64,000 bases of DNA, taken from assembly GCF_001550065.1 (NCBI RefSeq), contig NZ_LRUB01000006.1, forward strand, positions 94,372 to 158,371. The letters run 5' to 3'. The notes under the pieces are model-generated. The model was not told where the DNA came from. It ran no database searches and worked only from the letters and a program-made list of their open reading frames with translations. Shown piece by piece: positions 7,282-15,626 of the stretch. Source of the stretch: Kordiimonas lipolytica (lineage in GTDB: Bacteria > Pseudomonadota > Alphaproteobacteria > Sphingomonadales > Kordiimonadaceae). Position 1 is the first letter of the stretch. Every line of letters begins with the position of its first letter. The position numbers and the translations under genes are program-made.

Positions 7282-9663
7282 CTATTTCACTGGCACCGGC
7301 GGCTTGCCTTCCTTGCGGGTTGCTGGCACGCCGGATTTGGCTTTCTTTTTCTTCGGTGCCTTAGGCTTGGCGGCAGGCGGGGCATGCGGTGTGATCTCGA
7401 AGGCGATTTCCTTGTCTTTCACCTTCACAACCACTTCGCCGCCCTTGGCGAGCTTGCCGAACAGCAGTTCGTCCGCCAGCGGCGTCTTGATATGCTCCTG
7501 GATCACGCGGGCGAGCGGGCGGGCGCCATAGTGGCGGTCATACCCCTTGTCAGAAAGCCAAGCCTTGGCTTCTTCCGTGAGGCTGATCTCGACATTCCGC
7601 TCCGCAAGCTGAAGCTCCAGCTGCAGTACGAATTTCTCAACCACGCGGGATACCACCTCAGGCGGCAGGAAGTCGAACGCGATGGTGGCGTCCAGACGGT
7701 TCCTGAATTCGGGGCTGAACATCTTCTTGATCGCGTCGTCGGAGGCTGTCTCGTCCGTTTCGCGGCCGAAACCGATCGCGGATTTCGAAAGCTCTGCCGC
7801 GCCCGCGTTCGTGGTCATGATCAGGATCACATTGCGGAAATCGATCTTCTTGCCGTTATGGTCTGTGAGCGTGCCGTTATCCATAACCTGCAGAAGCACG
7901 TTAAAGAGGTCCGGGTGCGCTTTTTCGATCTCGTCCAGAAGGAGCACACAGTGCGGGTGCTGGTCAACCGCGTCGGTCAGCAGACCGCCCTGGTCAAAGC
8001 CCACATAGCCCGGAGGCGCGCCGATCAGGCGGCTGATCGAATGGCGTTCCATATATTCGGACATATCGAAGCGGTGCAGTTCCACACCCAAAAGGCTGGA
8101 CAGCTGGCGCGCAACCTCGGTCTTGCCCACGCCGGTGGGGCCAGAGAAGAGATAAGAGCCGATCGGCTTGTTGGGTTCGCGAAGTCCCGCGCGCGACAGC
8201 TTGATCGACGCAGACAGGGCCTCGATCGCCTTGTCCTGGCCGAATACCACACGCTTCAGGTCTTTTTGCAGCGTTTCCATCACGCGGCTTTCGTCGCGCG
8301 ATACGGATTTGGGCGGGATGCGCGCGATCTTGGCGACCACGGCTTCCACATCCTTCACGCCAACGGTTTTCTTGCGCTTTGATGGCGGCAGCAGCATCTG
8401 GGCCGCGCCGGTTTCATCGATCACGTCGATGGCCTTATCCGGCAGTTTGCGGTCACTGATATAGCGGTCCGACAGCTCAACAGCCGTCTTGATGGCTTCC
8501 GCCGTGAAACGCACCTGGTGGTGGTCCTCGAAATAAGGCTTCAGGCCCTTAAGGATCTTGATCGTGTCCTCAACCGTTGGCTCGTTCACATCGATCTTTT
8601 GGAACCGGCGCAGAAGCGCGCGGTCTTTTTCAAAGTGGCTGCGGAATTCCTTATAGGTGGTGGAGCCCATGCAGCGGATCGAGCCGCTTGCCAGCGCAGG
8701 CTTCAGAAGGTTCGAGGCATCCATGGCGCCGCCAGATGTGGCCCCTGCCCCGATCACCGTGTGAATTTCGTCAATGAACAGGACCGAGCCTTCAGTGGCC
8801 TCAAGTTCCTTCACCACCGCCTTGAGGCGTTCTTCAAAGTCACCGCGGTAGCGCGTGCCGGCCAGAAGCGCGCCCATATCCAGCGCGAAGATGGTGGCGC
8901 CTTCAAGCACTTCAGGCACATCATGCTCGACAATGCGGCGCGCAAGGCCTTCCGCGATGGCGGTTTTGCCCACGCCCGGGTCACCCACCAGCAGCGGGTT
9001 GTTCTTGGACCGTCGGCACAGGATCTGGACCGCGCGCTCAAGCTCGGCATCGCGGCCGATGAGCGGGTCGATCTTGCCGTCGCGGGCTTTCTGGTTCAGG
9101 TCCACGCAGTAAGCCGCAAGGGCTGTATCGGCTTTCTCGGCCTTTGCTGCGGGCTCTGCCTGCACGGTTTCTTCTTCGTCCTCAGCCGCACCACGCACCC
9201 GGCGTTCTTCACCGAACTCGGGCACCTTGGCAATGCCGTGGGAAATATAGCTGACAGCATCAAGGCGCGTCATGTCCTGGCTTTGCAGGAAGTAGACAGC
9301 GTGGCTTTCCCGCTCGGAGAACAGGGCAACCAGAAGGTTCGCACCGGTCATTTCCTCGCGGCCAGAGCTTTGGACGTGAAGGAGCGCCCGCTGCACCACG
9401 CGCTGGAAGCCTGCCGTTGGCGTGGCCTCAAGCCCGTCGGAATCAACTTTCAGGTTTTCCATGTCGTCATCGAGATACTCGATGATCTGGCCCCTAAGCA
9501 CGTCGATATCCACGTCGCAGGCCTTCAGGACCGCAACAGCTTCAGGATCGTCCAGAAGCGCCAGAAGGAGATGCTCAAGCGTGGCATACTCGTGGCTACG
9601 CTCGTTTGCTTCCTTGAGCGCTCTGTGAAGGGTCTCTTCAAGATGTGGGGAAAAACTGGGCAC
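7282..9663 (-). CDS. clpA: ATP-dependent Clp protease ATP-binding subunit ClpA
   Basis: A 793-residue AAA+ unfoldase of normal ClpA length. It has a Clp-N double repeat (about residues 1-140, starting FSPHLEETLHRAL), a charged linker, a first AAA module with Walker A GDPGVGKT near residue 226 and Walker B LFIDEIH, and a second module with Walker A GPTGVGKTE near residue 509 and LLLDEIEKAHPD, followed by the D2-small domain. The C-terminal tail is Lys/Pro/Ala-rich and longer than in E. coli. ClpA unfolds substrates for ClpP; clpP is not in the window. The start is GTG at 9661-9663, with AAGGA upstream. clpS lies 56 bases upstream on the same strand, the conserved clpS-clpA order. Confidence 0.97.
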   Translation of the reverse strand: MPSFSPHLEETLHRALKEANERSHEYATLEHLLLALLDDPEAVAVLKACDVDIDVLRGQIIEYLDDDMENLKVDSDGLEATPTAGFQRVVQRALLHVQSSGREEMTGANLLVALFSERESHAVYFLQSQDMTRLDAVSYISHGIAKVPEFGEERRVRGAAEDEEETVQAEPAAKAEKADTALAAYCVDLNQKARDGKIDPLIGRDAELERAVQILCRRSKNNPLLVGDPGVGKTAIAEGLARRIVEHDVPEVLEGATIFALDMGALLAGTRYRGDFEERLKAVVKELEATEGSVLFIDEIHTVIGAGATSGGAMDASNLLKPALASGSIRCMGSTTYKEFRSHFEKDRALLRRFQKIDVNEPTVEDTIKILKGLKPYFEDHHQVRFTAEAIKTAVELSDRYISDRKLPDKAIDVIDETGAAQMLLPPSKRKKTVGVKDVEAVVAKIARIPPKSVSRDESRVMETLQKDLKRVVFGQDKAIEALSASIKLSRAGLREPNKPIGSYLFSGPTGVGKTEVARQLSSLLGVELHRFDMSEYMERHSISRLIGAPPGYVGFDQGGLLTDAVDQHPHCVLLLDEIEKAHPDLFNVLLQVMDNGTLTDHNGKKIDFRNVILIMTTNAGAAELSKSAIGFGRETDETASDDAIKKMFSPEFRNRLDATIAFDFLPPEVVSRVVEKFVLQLELQLAERNVEISLTEEAKAWLSDKGYDRHYGARPLARVIQEHIKTPLADELLFGKLAKGGEVVVKVKDKEIAFEITPHAPPAAKPKAPKKKKAKSGVPATRKEGKPPVPVK

Positions 9664-9719
9664 TCTTTTTATCCTTCAGCTGTCGGCACCATTTGATAAA
9701 GCAAACGGCGCGGGGGAAC

Positions 9720-10046
9720 TCATTCTTTCTCAAGCGTACATTGTAGCGGGTGGTCATTCTGGCGCGCGAAACTAAGCACTTGATTTACCTTGGTTTCGGC
9801 AACCTCATAGGTGAATACGCCACACACGCCCACACCCTTCTGGTGAACATGCAGCATGACCTCGGTTGCTTCCTCGATCGTCATGCGGAAAAAGCGTTGC
9901 AGTATGTGCACCACAAATTCCATTGGGGTGTAATCGTCATTCAGAAGCAGGACTTTATACATGGACGGCTTTTTGGTTTTGGCCTCTGTCCGGGTCAATA
10001 CACCCGTGTCGCCACCGTCATTTCCGTCTTTACGCTTGTCAGGCAT
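9720..10046 (-). CDS. clpS: ATP-dependent Clp protease adaptor ClpS
   Basis: A 108-residue adaptor with an unstructured N-terminal extension (about 28 residues) and the ClpS core starting [17 protein letters not shown], which carries the NDD-TPMEFV signature that forms the N-degron pocket, then the helix [19 protein letters not shown] and [11 protein letters not shown]. It recognises N-end-rule substrates and hands them to ClpA. The ATG at 10044-10046 is preceded by GGAGG with proper spacing. Together with clpA it forms an operon; the promoter must be in the gap upstream. Confidence 0.95.
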   Translation of the reverse strand: MPDKRKDGNDGGDTGVLTRTEAKTKKPSMYKVLLLNDDYTPMEFVVHILQRFFRMTIEEATEVMLHVHQKGVGVCGVFTYEVAETKVNQVLSFARQNDHPLQCTLEKE

Positions 10047-10352
10047 CGGTCCTCCGTCAATCCATACCTACATAATGTAGTATATCTGACGCCCACTACA
10101 AATACTCCGTCGGTACTTTTTTCGTCACCATTAAGTGATGAACGATTTTGGACCCGGTTGTATTCCCTTCAGCGTGGGGCAAAAGGGTAAAGATGCGGTG
10201 AAAAAAAGCGACTTTGTTGTTAAGAAGTTGGCAAAGAATGTGACACCTTCCCCATCTGCCGCGTACCAGGGTCTACCCGTCGCAGAAGTCTTCGTCCAGA
10301 CCGGCCGGACGCTATTGTGGCTTCAAGACTAATCCGATGGGGACATGACACG
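10047..10352. other. Intergenic region between clpS and the NTF2-like gene
   Basis: This 306-base divergent gap is AT-richer than its neighbours near clpS. It has a short palindrome CTACAT-A-ATGTAG at 10069-10081, close to the clpS start, and a T-rich stretch around 10117-10123. A plus-strand frame at 10138-10332 (64 codons from an ATG) is open but has no recognisable motif and no good ribosome binding site; I do not call it a gene. Promoters for clpS and for the NTF2-like gene are expected here but were not assigned. Confidence 0.4.
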
Positions 10353-10823
10353 ATGAAAACCAAAACTTTTGCCTACCTTACGGGTAGCGCCCTCGCCCTT
10401 ATTGCAGCCTCAACCGCACATGCTGGCGACGAAGCCCAGCACGCGCTTGAGGCGGCAAACCTTGAGAAAGCTATCTATTGCATGGACCTGCTGGAAAACA
10501 AGCTGGACGTGGACAAGGCAGCAGACGAATGTTTTGGCGACCCCTATATCCAGCACCACCCGCGGCTCGAGGACGGGCGGGATTCCCTGATCGCGCTGTT
10601 TCGCGCGCGGGCCAAGCGGTATCCTGAGTATTCCGCCCGCATCGTGCGTTCAGCCGCCAGCGGTGACCTTGTGTGGCTGCATATGCACGTGAAGCGCTCG
10701 CCAGAGGAACGTGGCGGCGCCGTGGTGAACATTTTCCGCATGAAAGACGGCAAGATGGTGGAACACTGGGGCGTGGCCATGCCGGTGCCGGAGACATCCA
10801 AAAACGACAACGGCATGTTTTAG
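10353..10823 (+). CDS. Secreted NTF2-like / SnoaL-like protein
   Basis: A 156-residue protein with a clear signal peptide (MKTKTF, hydrophobic core, cleavage after AHA near residue 24) and a SnoaL/NTF2-like domain marked by YIQHHPRLEDGRDSLIALF near residues 66-84 and the C-terminal KDGKMVEHWGVAMPVPE. Proteins of this type are often annotated as nuclear transport factor 2 family or predicted SnoaL-like aldol condensation enzymes; the substrate is unknown and the cone-shaped fold is used for many reactions. The ATG at 10353 is chosen because it starts the signal peptide; a GTG at 10317 would add 12 residues that spoil it. It appears monocistronic, with an orphan convergent gene downstream. Confidence 0.8.
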   Translation: MKTKTFAYLTGSALALIAASTAHAGDEAQHALEAANLEKAIYCMDLLENKLDVDKAADECFGDPYIQHHPRLEDGRDSLIALFRARAKRYPEYSARIVRSAASGDLVWLHMHVKRSPEERGGAVVNIFRMKDGKMVEHWGVAMPVPETSKNDNGMF

Positions 10824-10893
10824 TTGCGAAGTTCTATGAGTATGGACTCGAAATCTAAATCTACGTTTTAAGCAATAGCGCTCTGACGACTAT

Positions 10894-11130
10894 TCATATT
10901 TTATTTCTCGGTGCGGCCAATAGCGCATTGTGCATTGGTTCAGGCACTTCACTTAGGGGATAACAGCCATTTGCCTTGATAGATTCTAGTAAACTATCGT
11001 CAAAGAATGGCGGCCTCAGCCACACTCCGATATCAGGGTAGACCTCATGAATAGCCTTCTTTGAAGGCGCTATAAGGTATGTCCAAATTCCGCCCATCCC
11101 ATAGTCATAGCCTACGAAGTATTCTTTCAT
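10894..11130 (-). CDS. Small uncharacterised protein
   Basis: A 78-residue acidic, soluble protein rich in aromatic residues (FVGYDYGMGGIWTYL at the N-terminus, RPPFFDD in the middle). I do not recognise a named family, though short proteins with a similar YDYG-GGxW start and a downstream RPPxxD motif occur in several phyla as far as I recall. It starts at an ATG 17 bases after the stop of the phosphomannomutase gene on the same strand, so it may be the distal gene of that operon. Its codons are AT-richer than those of neighbours, which hints at later acquisition. It may be real but no function can be proposed. Confidence 0.55.
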   Translation of the reverse strand: MKEYFVGYDYGMGGIWTYLIAPSKKAIHEVYPDIGVWLRPPFFDDSLLESIKANGCYPLSEVPEPMHNALLAAPRNKI

Positions 11131-11147
11131 GATGCGTCACTGCCACA

Positions 11148-12527
11148 TTAAAGGTCGCTTGGCGCGTCGACACCGGAGGCCTTAAGGGCTTCGACGAGAG
11201 CATGCTTGAGGCGGGCGAGGCCTGCCTCAGTGGATGCCTCGCAGCGTGCGACCAGCACAGCCTGCGTGTTCGAGGCGCGGAGGAGCCACCAACCGTCTGA
11301 TGTTTGCACCCGCACGCCGTCAACGGTGGACATATCAGCGCCTGCTTCTTCAAGCCGGGCCTTCACTTCCCTGACCACGTCGAACTTGCGCACGTCGTCA
11401 CAGTCAAACCGCAGTTCCGGCGTGTTGATGGCGGCCGGCAGGCCGTCCTTGAGCGCGGCCAGATCGCCCCCCTGCTTGGTGATGGCATTCAGGAACCGGA
11501 TCCCGGCATAAAGCGCGTCATCATGGCCGTAGAATTTATGCTTGTAGAAAATATGGCCTGACATTTCGCCCGCGAGCGGCGCGTTCAGCTCAACCATCTT
11601 GTCCTTGATCAGGCTGTGGCCGGTTTTCCACATCACGGGCTCACCGCCGAGCTCCTTGATGCGGTCAAACAGCGCCTGGCTGGCCTTGACGTCCGCGATG
11701 ATCGGCGCGCCCGGCACTTCCCTCAAGAGGTCACCCGCCATGATGGCCAGCATCTGGTCACCCCACACCACGCGACCGTGGGCGTCGATGGCGCCGATGC
11801 GGTCACCGTCACCGTCGAAACTAAGGCCCATGTCTGCGCCGTGTTTTGCAACAGCAGCCTTGAGCTGTTCAAGGTTGGCTTCCACAGTCGGGTCCGCATG
11901 ATGGTTCGGGAAAGTGCCGTCCACTTCCGCGTTGATCACGATATGCTTGCCCGGCAGGCGCTTCACCAGCGCCTCGACCGCAGGGCCGAGCGAGCCATTG
12001 GCTGGGTCCCACACAATGGTGAAGGCCTTCATGTCCACATCACGCATCAGGCGGTCGATATAGCGGTCGAACACGTCCTCTTCCCGGATGCTGCCTTCAC
12101 CCACCTCATAGTCGCCCGCATTCGCGGTTTTGCCGATGGCCTGGATGGCCTCGCCGAAGCAGGGCTTCTTGCCCATCATCATCTTGAAGCCGTTATAGTT
12201 GGCCGGATTGTGGGAGCCGGTGATCATGATGCCGCCGTCTGTATCGAGCTCGAACACGCTGAAATAAAGCATCGGCGTGCCCGCGAGGCCGATGTTGATC
12301 ACCTCAAGGCCGGTGGATGCCAGCCCCGCCATCAGGTTTTCCGCCATCTTCGGGGAGGACACCCGACCGTCATAGCCCACACACACGCGGCTGCCGCCAG
12401 CGCGTTTCACATGCGTGCCATATGCCTGCCCAAGCGCTTTCGCGTCTTCATAATGCAGCGTCTCGTCAACGATGCCGCGGACATCATATTCGCGCAAAAC
12501 GGTGTGATGGAAAGAGTGGCCTGCCAT
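11148..12527 (-). CDS. Phosphomannomutase/phosphoglucomutase (alpha-D-phosphohexomutase)
   Basis: A 459-residue enzyme with the four landmarks of the superfamily: the catalytic phosphoserine loop TGSHNP near residue 104, the metal-binding loop DGDGDR near residue 241, the sugar-specificity loop GEMSGH near residue 325, and the phosphate-binding loop RASNTQ near residue 420. The GEMSGH form is typical of PMM/PGM (AlgC/ManB-like) enzymes that interconvert hexose 1- and 6-phosphates for LPS and exopolysaccharide precursors. The ATG at 12525-12527 starts the conserved FHHTVLREYDVRGIV segment. It is divergent from a small Cys-containing gene. The symbol is left empty because manB, pgmG and algC are all used for this group. 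Confidence 0.92.
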   Translation of the reverse strand: MAGHSFHHTVLREYDVRGIVDETLHYEDAKALGQAYGTHVKRAGGSRVCVGYDGRVSSPKMAENLMAGLASTGLEVINIGLAGTPMLYFSVFELDTDGGIMITGSHNPANYNGFKMMMGKKPCFGEAIQAIGKTANAGDYEVGEGSIREEDVFDRYIDRLMRDVDMKAFTIVWDPANGSLGPAVEALVKRLPGKHIVINAEVDGTFPNHHADPTVEANLEQLKAAVAKHGADMGLSFDGDGDRIGAIDAHGRVVWGDQMLAIMAGDLLREVPGAPIIADVKASQALFDRIKELGGEPVMWKTGHSLIKDKMVELNAPLAGEMSGHIFYKHKFYGHDDALYAGIRFLNAITKQGGDLAALKDGLPAAINTPELRFDCDDVRKFDVVREVKARLEEAGADMSTVDGVRVQTSDGWWLLRASNTQAVLVARCEASTEAGLARLKHALVEALKASGVDAPSDL

Positions 12528-12719
12528 GAAAATACCTTTGGATAAATGGAGAAATTTTGACCAAAGTGTCAGCGGCGGCGCTTGCCGTCAATATGGAAAT
12601 CCTGCGATATCGTTTCGGGTGGGCTGCGCGGCAACCTGCCGCATTTAACGGTTTTTAAACGCCGCTATAGTAAAAGCACATTTGCACGAAGGGGCCGATA
12701 GCCAATGGAAGGGGCTGTC

Positions 12720-12902
12720 ATGACCCAAAAATTGAAATGCGGCGACACCGAATGGTGCGACCAGTGCGCCCAAAAGCAGGAAACTGTGGGGGGCCCAGAG
12801 CACCTGACAATGAATGCTCTCGGCCGGTGTGACTTCTATCGCAGCAAAAATGAACAGGGGCGCCCAAACCCCATAGGTTCAGACGCCCCGATAAATACCT
12901 AG
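12720..12902 (+). CDS. Small cysteine-containing protein of unknown function
   Basis: A 60-residue hydrophilic protein with cysteines at 7, 13, 16 and 37 (CGDTEWCDQC, then RCDFY), an arrangement that could bind a metal ion. The ATG at 12720 follows GGAAGGGG at 12706-12713 with a spacing of six bases; a start at 12705 would add five residues without a ribosome binding site. I know no family. It stands alone between the divergent phosphomannomutase gene and the convergent STAS gene. An inverted repeat with GGGGCG / CGCCCC arms spans its 3' end (about 12855-12889). Confidence 0.5.
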   Translation: MTQKLKCGDTEWCDQCAQKQETVGGPEHLTMNALGRCDFYRSKNEQGRPNPIGSDAPINT

Positions 12903-12918
12903 AAAGCCTCAGCCGCCC

Positions 12919-13224
12919 TTAAACGAAGGGAATCAAGGCGTGGAACTGAGAAATTTTCATGATGTCGGCCACGTGGCCGCTCGTGGGGGCCTTCATCGCG
13001 ATGCTTTTGCCTTCCTTTTCTGCGATCGCTTTGGCGCGCAGCAGCAGGCCAAGCCCCGCTGAATCAAGGAATTCAAGCGGCGTAATGTCGAGCAGCCATT
13101 CAGCGCCGGACTCTTCCGCCAAATCCTTTAGCATGACCCTGAAGGTGCCCTGGTCATCAAAGGTCAGGCGCCCGCTCATGGCAATTGTTGTCTTGTTGCC
13201 GGATGTGGTGATCTTATGGTCCAT
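12919..13224 (-). CDS. STAS-domain protein (anti-sigma factor antagonist type)
   Basis: A 101-residue stand-alone STAS domain. The conserved helix segment LEFLDSAGLGLLLRA has serine 55 at the position phosphorylated in SpoIIAA/RsbV by their cognate kinases. In partner-switch systems the unphosphorylated STAS protein binds the RsbW-like kinase and frees its target. It is the last gene of a minus-strand group; 20 bases upstream is the methyl-accepting protein gene and further upstream an RsbW-like ATPase, which would be a natural partner. No PP2C phosphatase or sigma factor is in the window. Confidence 0.88.
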   Translation of the reverse strand: MDHKITTSGNKTTIAMSGRLTFDDQGTFRVMLKDLAEESGAEWLLDITPLEFLDSAGLGLLLRAKAIAEKEGKSIAMKAPTSGHVADIMKISQFHALIPFV

Positions 13225-13244
13225 TTCCTAGCCTGCCTTTCTGA

Positions 13245-14384
13245 TCAGCTATTCACAATGCGGACGAAGTCGCCCATCGCGTCAGATAGTTTAAAGAGTG
13301 GTTCGTCGATCTCATCGGATGACCAGATCACCTGGATAGACGATGAGTATGAAGACGCAGCTGTCTGAACCAGTTTGGTAACATTTTCAGACACGATCTC
13401 GATGTCATCCCGCAGCCGCCCCACCTGCTCCCCGATTTCGCCGGTTGCCGCGTCCTGCTCTTCGACCGCTGCGGAAATACCTGCGCTGATCTCGCTCAGT
13501 TCCTGCGTGATTTTCTTGATGCTGGCAATCGCGTCCACACTTTCGGACGTGGTCTGCTGAATGTGGTGAACCTGGTTGGTAATATTCTCGGTCGCCGCCG
13601 ATGTCTGGTTCGCCAGGCTTTTCACTTCGCTTGCCACGACCGCAAACCCTTTGCCTGCTTCGCCAGCCCGCGCGGCCTCAATGGTCGCATTTAGCGCCAG
13701 CAGGTTGGTTTGGCTGGAAATCTTGGTGATAAGGTCAACCACGGAACTGATGGCCTTTGCCGCCTCTTCCAGCGACAAGATCTTCTCCGCCGCCAACTCG
13801 GTTTCGGACAAAGATTTGGCCGCACAGTCCGCCGACATGGTAATCTGGCGGGCGATTTCCTGCGAAGAGGCCCTCATCTGCTCAGTCGCAGCGGCGACCC
13901 CGTTGGTGTTCTCCAGCGTCCGCGTGGCAGCGCGGGACACCTCAATCGTGTTCGAAGAGTTTTCCTCTGTACGTTTGATCGAATCGTGCGCAGCGTCCTG
14001 AATTTCATTCTTCTTGTCGGCCACATCTTCAACCAGCGAGTCCACCAGCGAAATCAGCGAGGTTGACTGGCTGTGGATGGCGCCCATGTTTTCGATCGAC
14101 GCGTTGATATCCCTTGCCGCATGCAGGAAGACGCCGGGCATGCCGGGTTCAAGGATCTTCCGGTAATAGCGGTGTTCCTTGACCGCCTGCATCGCCGCCT
14201 TTGCTTCACGAACGAAGGCGTCGTTGCGGTCAATAATTCGGTTGATTGCATTGAAAAGAGGTCTGAGTTCGCCGTCCTCCTGAAGGTTCAGGATACGCGC
14301 CTCAAAATCGCCGCCTGCCACTGCCTGGCATACATCTATCGCCTTCTGGATCGATGCATCGAGGTTTACTGATTGTTCCGTCAT
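13245..14384 (-). CDS. Soluble methyl-accepting chemotaxis protein
   Basis: A 379-residue chemoreceptor without membrane segment or periplasmic sensor. The N-terminal roughly 110 residues look like HAMP-type helices ([27 protein letters not shown]), followed by a long coiled coil with the signalling tip ([17 protein letters not shown], then [15 protein letters not shown]). The tip that contacts CheA/CheW is well conserved, though the usual glutamate preceding it is changed (TKISSQTN). There is no C-terminal pentapeptide for CheR. The ATG at 14384 is preferred over the GTG three bases earlier because AGGAA lies at the right distance. The adjacent upstream PAS gene suggests a two-protein Aer-like receptor. 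Confidence 0.9.
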   Translation of the reverse strand: MTEQSVNLDASIQKAIDVCQAVAGGDFEARILNLQEDGELRPLFNAINRIIDRNDAFVREAKAAMQAVKEHRYYRKILEPGMPGVFLHAARDINASIENMGAIHSQSTSLISLVDSLVEDVADKKNEIQDAAHDSIKRTEENSSNTIEVSRAATRTLENTNGVAAATEQMRASSQEIARQITMSADCAAKSLSETELAAEKILSLEEAAKAISSVVDLITKISSQTNLLALNATIEAARAGEAGKGFAVVASEVKSLANQTSAATENITNQVHHIQQTTSESVDAIASIKKITQELSEISAGISAAVEEQDAATGEIGEQVGRLRDDIEIVSENVTKLVQTAASSYSSSIQVIWSSDEIDEPLFKLSDAMGDFVRIVNS

Positions 14385-14404
14385 CACCGGTTCCTACTCT
14401 GCCG

Positions 14405-14932
14405 TCAAGCAAGCGACAGCGAAAATTCGTTCAAAGTCATGTTTTTGTCGCTCAGGAGCTTTGCGAGGTGCGCGCTCGAATCTTCAAGACCCTGCTTGCG
14501 GCCACCTGCGGCCTCAATCCTCAACAGGTCCTGGTAAAGCGGGATAATGGTCCCCTCAAGCGAGGCCCGGTTGGGAACCCGCCTGTTGGAATGATACCCA
14601 ATGATTTCACCAGAAGTACTGAAAGAGGGAGTGACGTGCGCCAACACCCAATAGTGGTCGCCGTTTTTTGCCCTGTTCATGACATAGGCGAAGATCTCCT
14701 CGCCACTTTGGATAGAATCCCAAAGCGCCTTGAAGATGCAACGAGGCATGTCAGGGTGGCGAATAACACTGTGCGGCTTACCGACTACTTCCTCTTCAGT
14801 GTATCCCGCAATATCGAGAAACACGTCATTGGCGTAGGTGATATGGCCTTGCTTGTTCGTTTTGGAAACGATGATGTCATCGGGTTCGAAAAATACTTCA
14901 ACACCCGTAACATGTGTGCGGTCATCACTCAT
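14405..14932 (-). CDS. PAS-domain protein of Aer type
   Basis: A 175-residue protein with one PAS domain (about residues 15-120) of the redox-sensing Aer kind: TYANDVFLDIAGYTEEEVVG, the RHPDMP loop, FKALWDSIQSGEE and NGDHYWVLAHVTPSF. Aer PAS domains bind FAD and report redox state. The C-terminal 55 residues are helical and charged, and there is neither a membrane anchor nor a signalling domain. Since the soluble methyl-accepting protein starts 20 bases downstream, the two probably work as a split receptor. FAD binding is inferred from similarity only; heme or no ligand remains possible. Confidence 0.88.
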   Translation of the reverse strand: MSDDRTHVTGVEVFFEPDDIIVSKTNKQGHITYANDVFLDIAGYTEEEVVGKPHSVIRHPDMPRCIFKALWDSIQSGEEIFAYVMNRAKNGDHYWVLAHVTPSFSTSGEIIGYHSNRRVPNRASLEGTIIPLYQDLLRIEAAGGRKQGLEDSSAHLAKLLSDKNMTLNEFSLSLA

Positions 14933-15061
14933 TGATTAGAAATCCCGTATGCGTCTGTGTATCTTCAAGGATAGATTGTATCAGACCCCCGCCGGCGAGA
15001 CCATATTCAGCCATAAATACTAAACAATCCGTTACCACTTGGCTGGATACTGGGCTTTTTT

Positions 15062-15544
15062 TTACTTCAGCTTTATGGAAGCTGTTACAACATTACCGAT
15101 ACCGCTATAGGCCAGTCCGTCGAAGCCGATGGACTTGGCCAGCAAAATGCCTCGCCCAAACTCGCTCTCGTTCAAAGACGCATCCGTGTCGCCCTGCATG
15201 AACCGCGCCCAATCGAACCCTTTGCCCTCATCAGTGATGCAGTATTGCAGAACCCCATCATTCTTGATGATGTCGACTTTCGCCAGGCGCTCTTTGTAGG
15301 GGCCATCTGTCAGGCGGGCCTGGATTTCCTCCACCAACCTGTCCTCGGCCAGTAAGTTGCGTTTCTCGTGGGCGCCAATCTCAAGATTGCCGTGCTCAAT
15401 GGCGTTCATCATCAATTCGAAGAGGCCCATTTCCGCCCTGGGTGGCTCTGGCGCATGCTGCGAAAGCTTGCGCGCCAGGTCCCGCGCTTCTGACGGAGAC
15501 CTGAATGAATAGCTTACCCGATTTTCACCCCCAGGTTGACACAT
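15062..15544 (-). CDS. RsbW-like ATP-binding protein (HATPase, anti-sigma/serine-kinase type)
   Basis: A GHKL ATPase of about 160 residues. The N-box is FELMMNAIEHGN with the E-N-H triad, the G1 box is DEGKGFDW, and the G2 box is GRGILLAKS. This is the layout of RsbW/SpoIIAB-type serine kinases, which phosphorylate STAS proteins. The ATG at 15544 is chosen because AGGGA sits 7-8 bases before it; an earlier in-frame ATG at 15622 would add 26 residues with no family similarity and no ribosome binding site. The STAS gene three positions downstream is a possible substrate. The about 130-base gap to the PAS gene may contain a second promoter. Confidence 0.85.
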   Translation of the reverse strand: MCQPGGENRVSYSFRSPSEARDLARKLSQHAPEPPRAEMGLFELMMNAIEHGNLEIGAHEKRNLLAEDRLVEEIQARLTDGPYKERLAKVDIIKNDGVLQYCITDEGKGFDWARFMQGDTDASLNESEFGRGILLAKSIGFDGLAYSGIGNVVTASIKLK

Positions 15545-15626
15545 GAGGCGGTCCCTATTTAACGGCGAGTTGTTATATTCAGCCTGCCCTGCCGGTTGCA
15601 ATCTGTCAAACTGACAGTGCATTTCA

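Noticed and set aside
8518..9696. A 392-codon plus-strand frame opposite clpA
   Set aside because: It is antisense to the highly conserved clpA gene and its translation has no recognisable domain.
10138..10332. A 64-codon plus-strand frame between clpS and the NTF2-like gene
   Set aside because: No ribosome binding site of quality, no motif and no known homologue; it covers a region that probably holds promoters.
12645..12658. CtrA-like box upstream of the phosphomannomutase gene
   Set aside because: The two TTAA half-sites are six bases apart instead of seven, and nothing else supports CtrA control of this gene.
15545..15622. Longer start for the RsbW-like ATPase
   Set aside because: The extra 26 residues are polar and unlike the family, and the upstream ATG lacks a ribosome binding site while AGGGA lies before the ATG at 15544.
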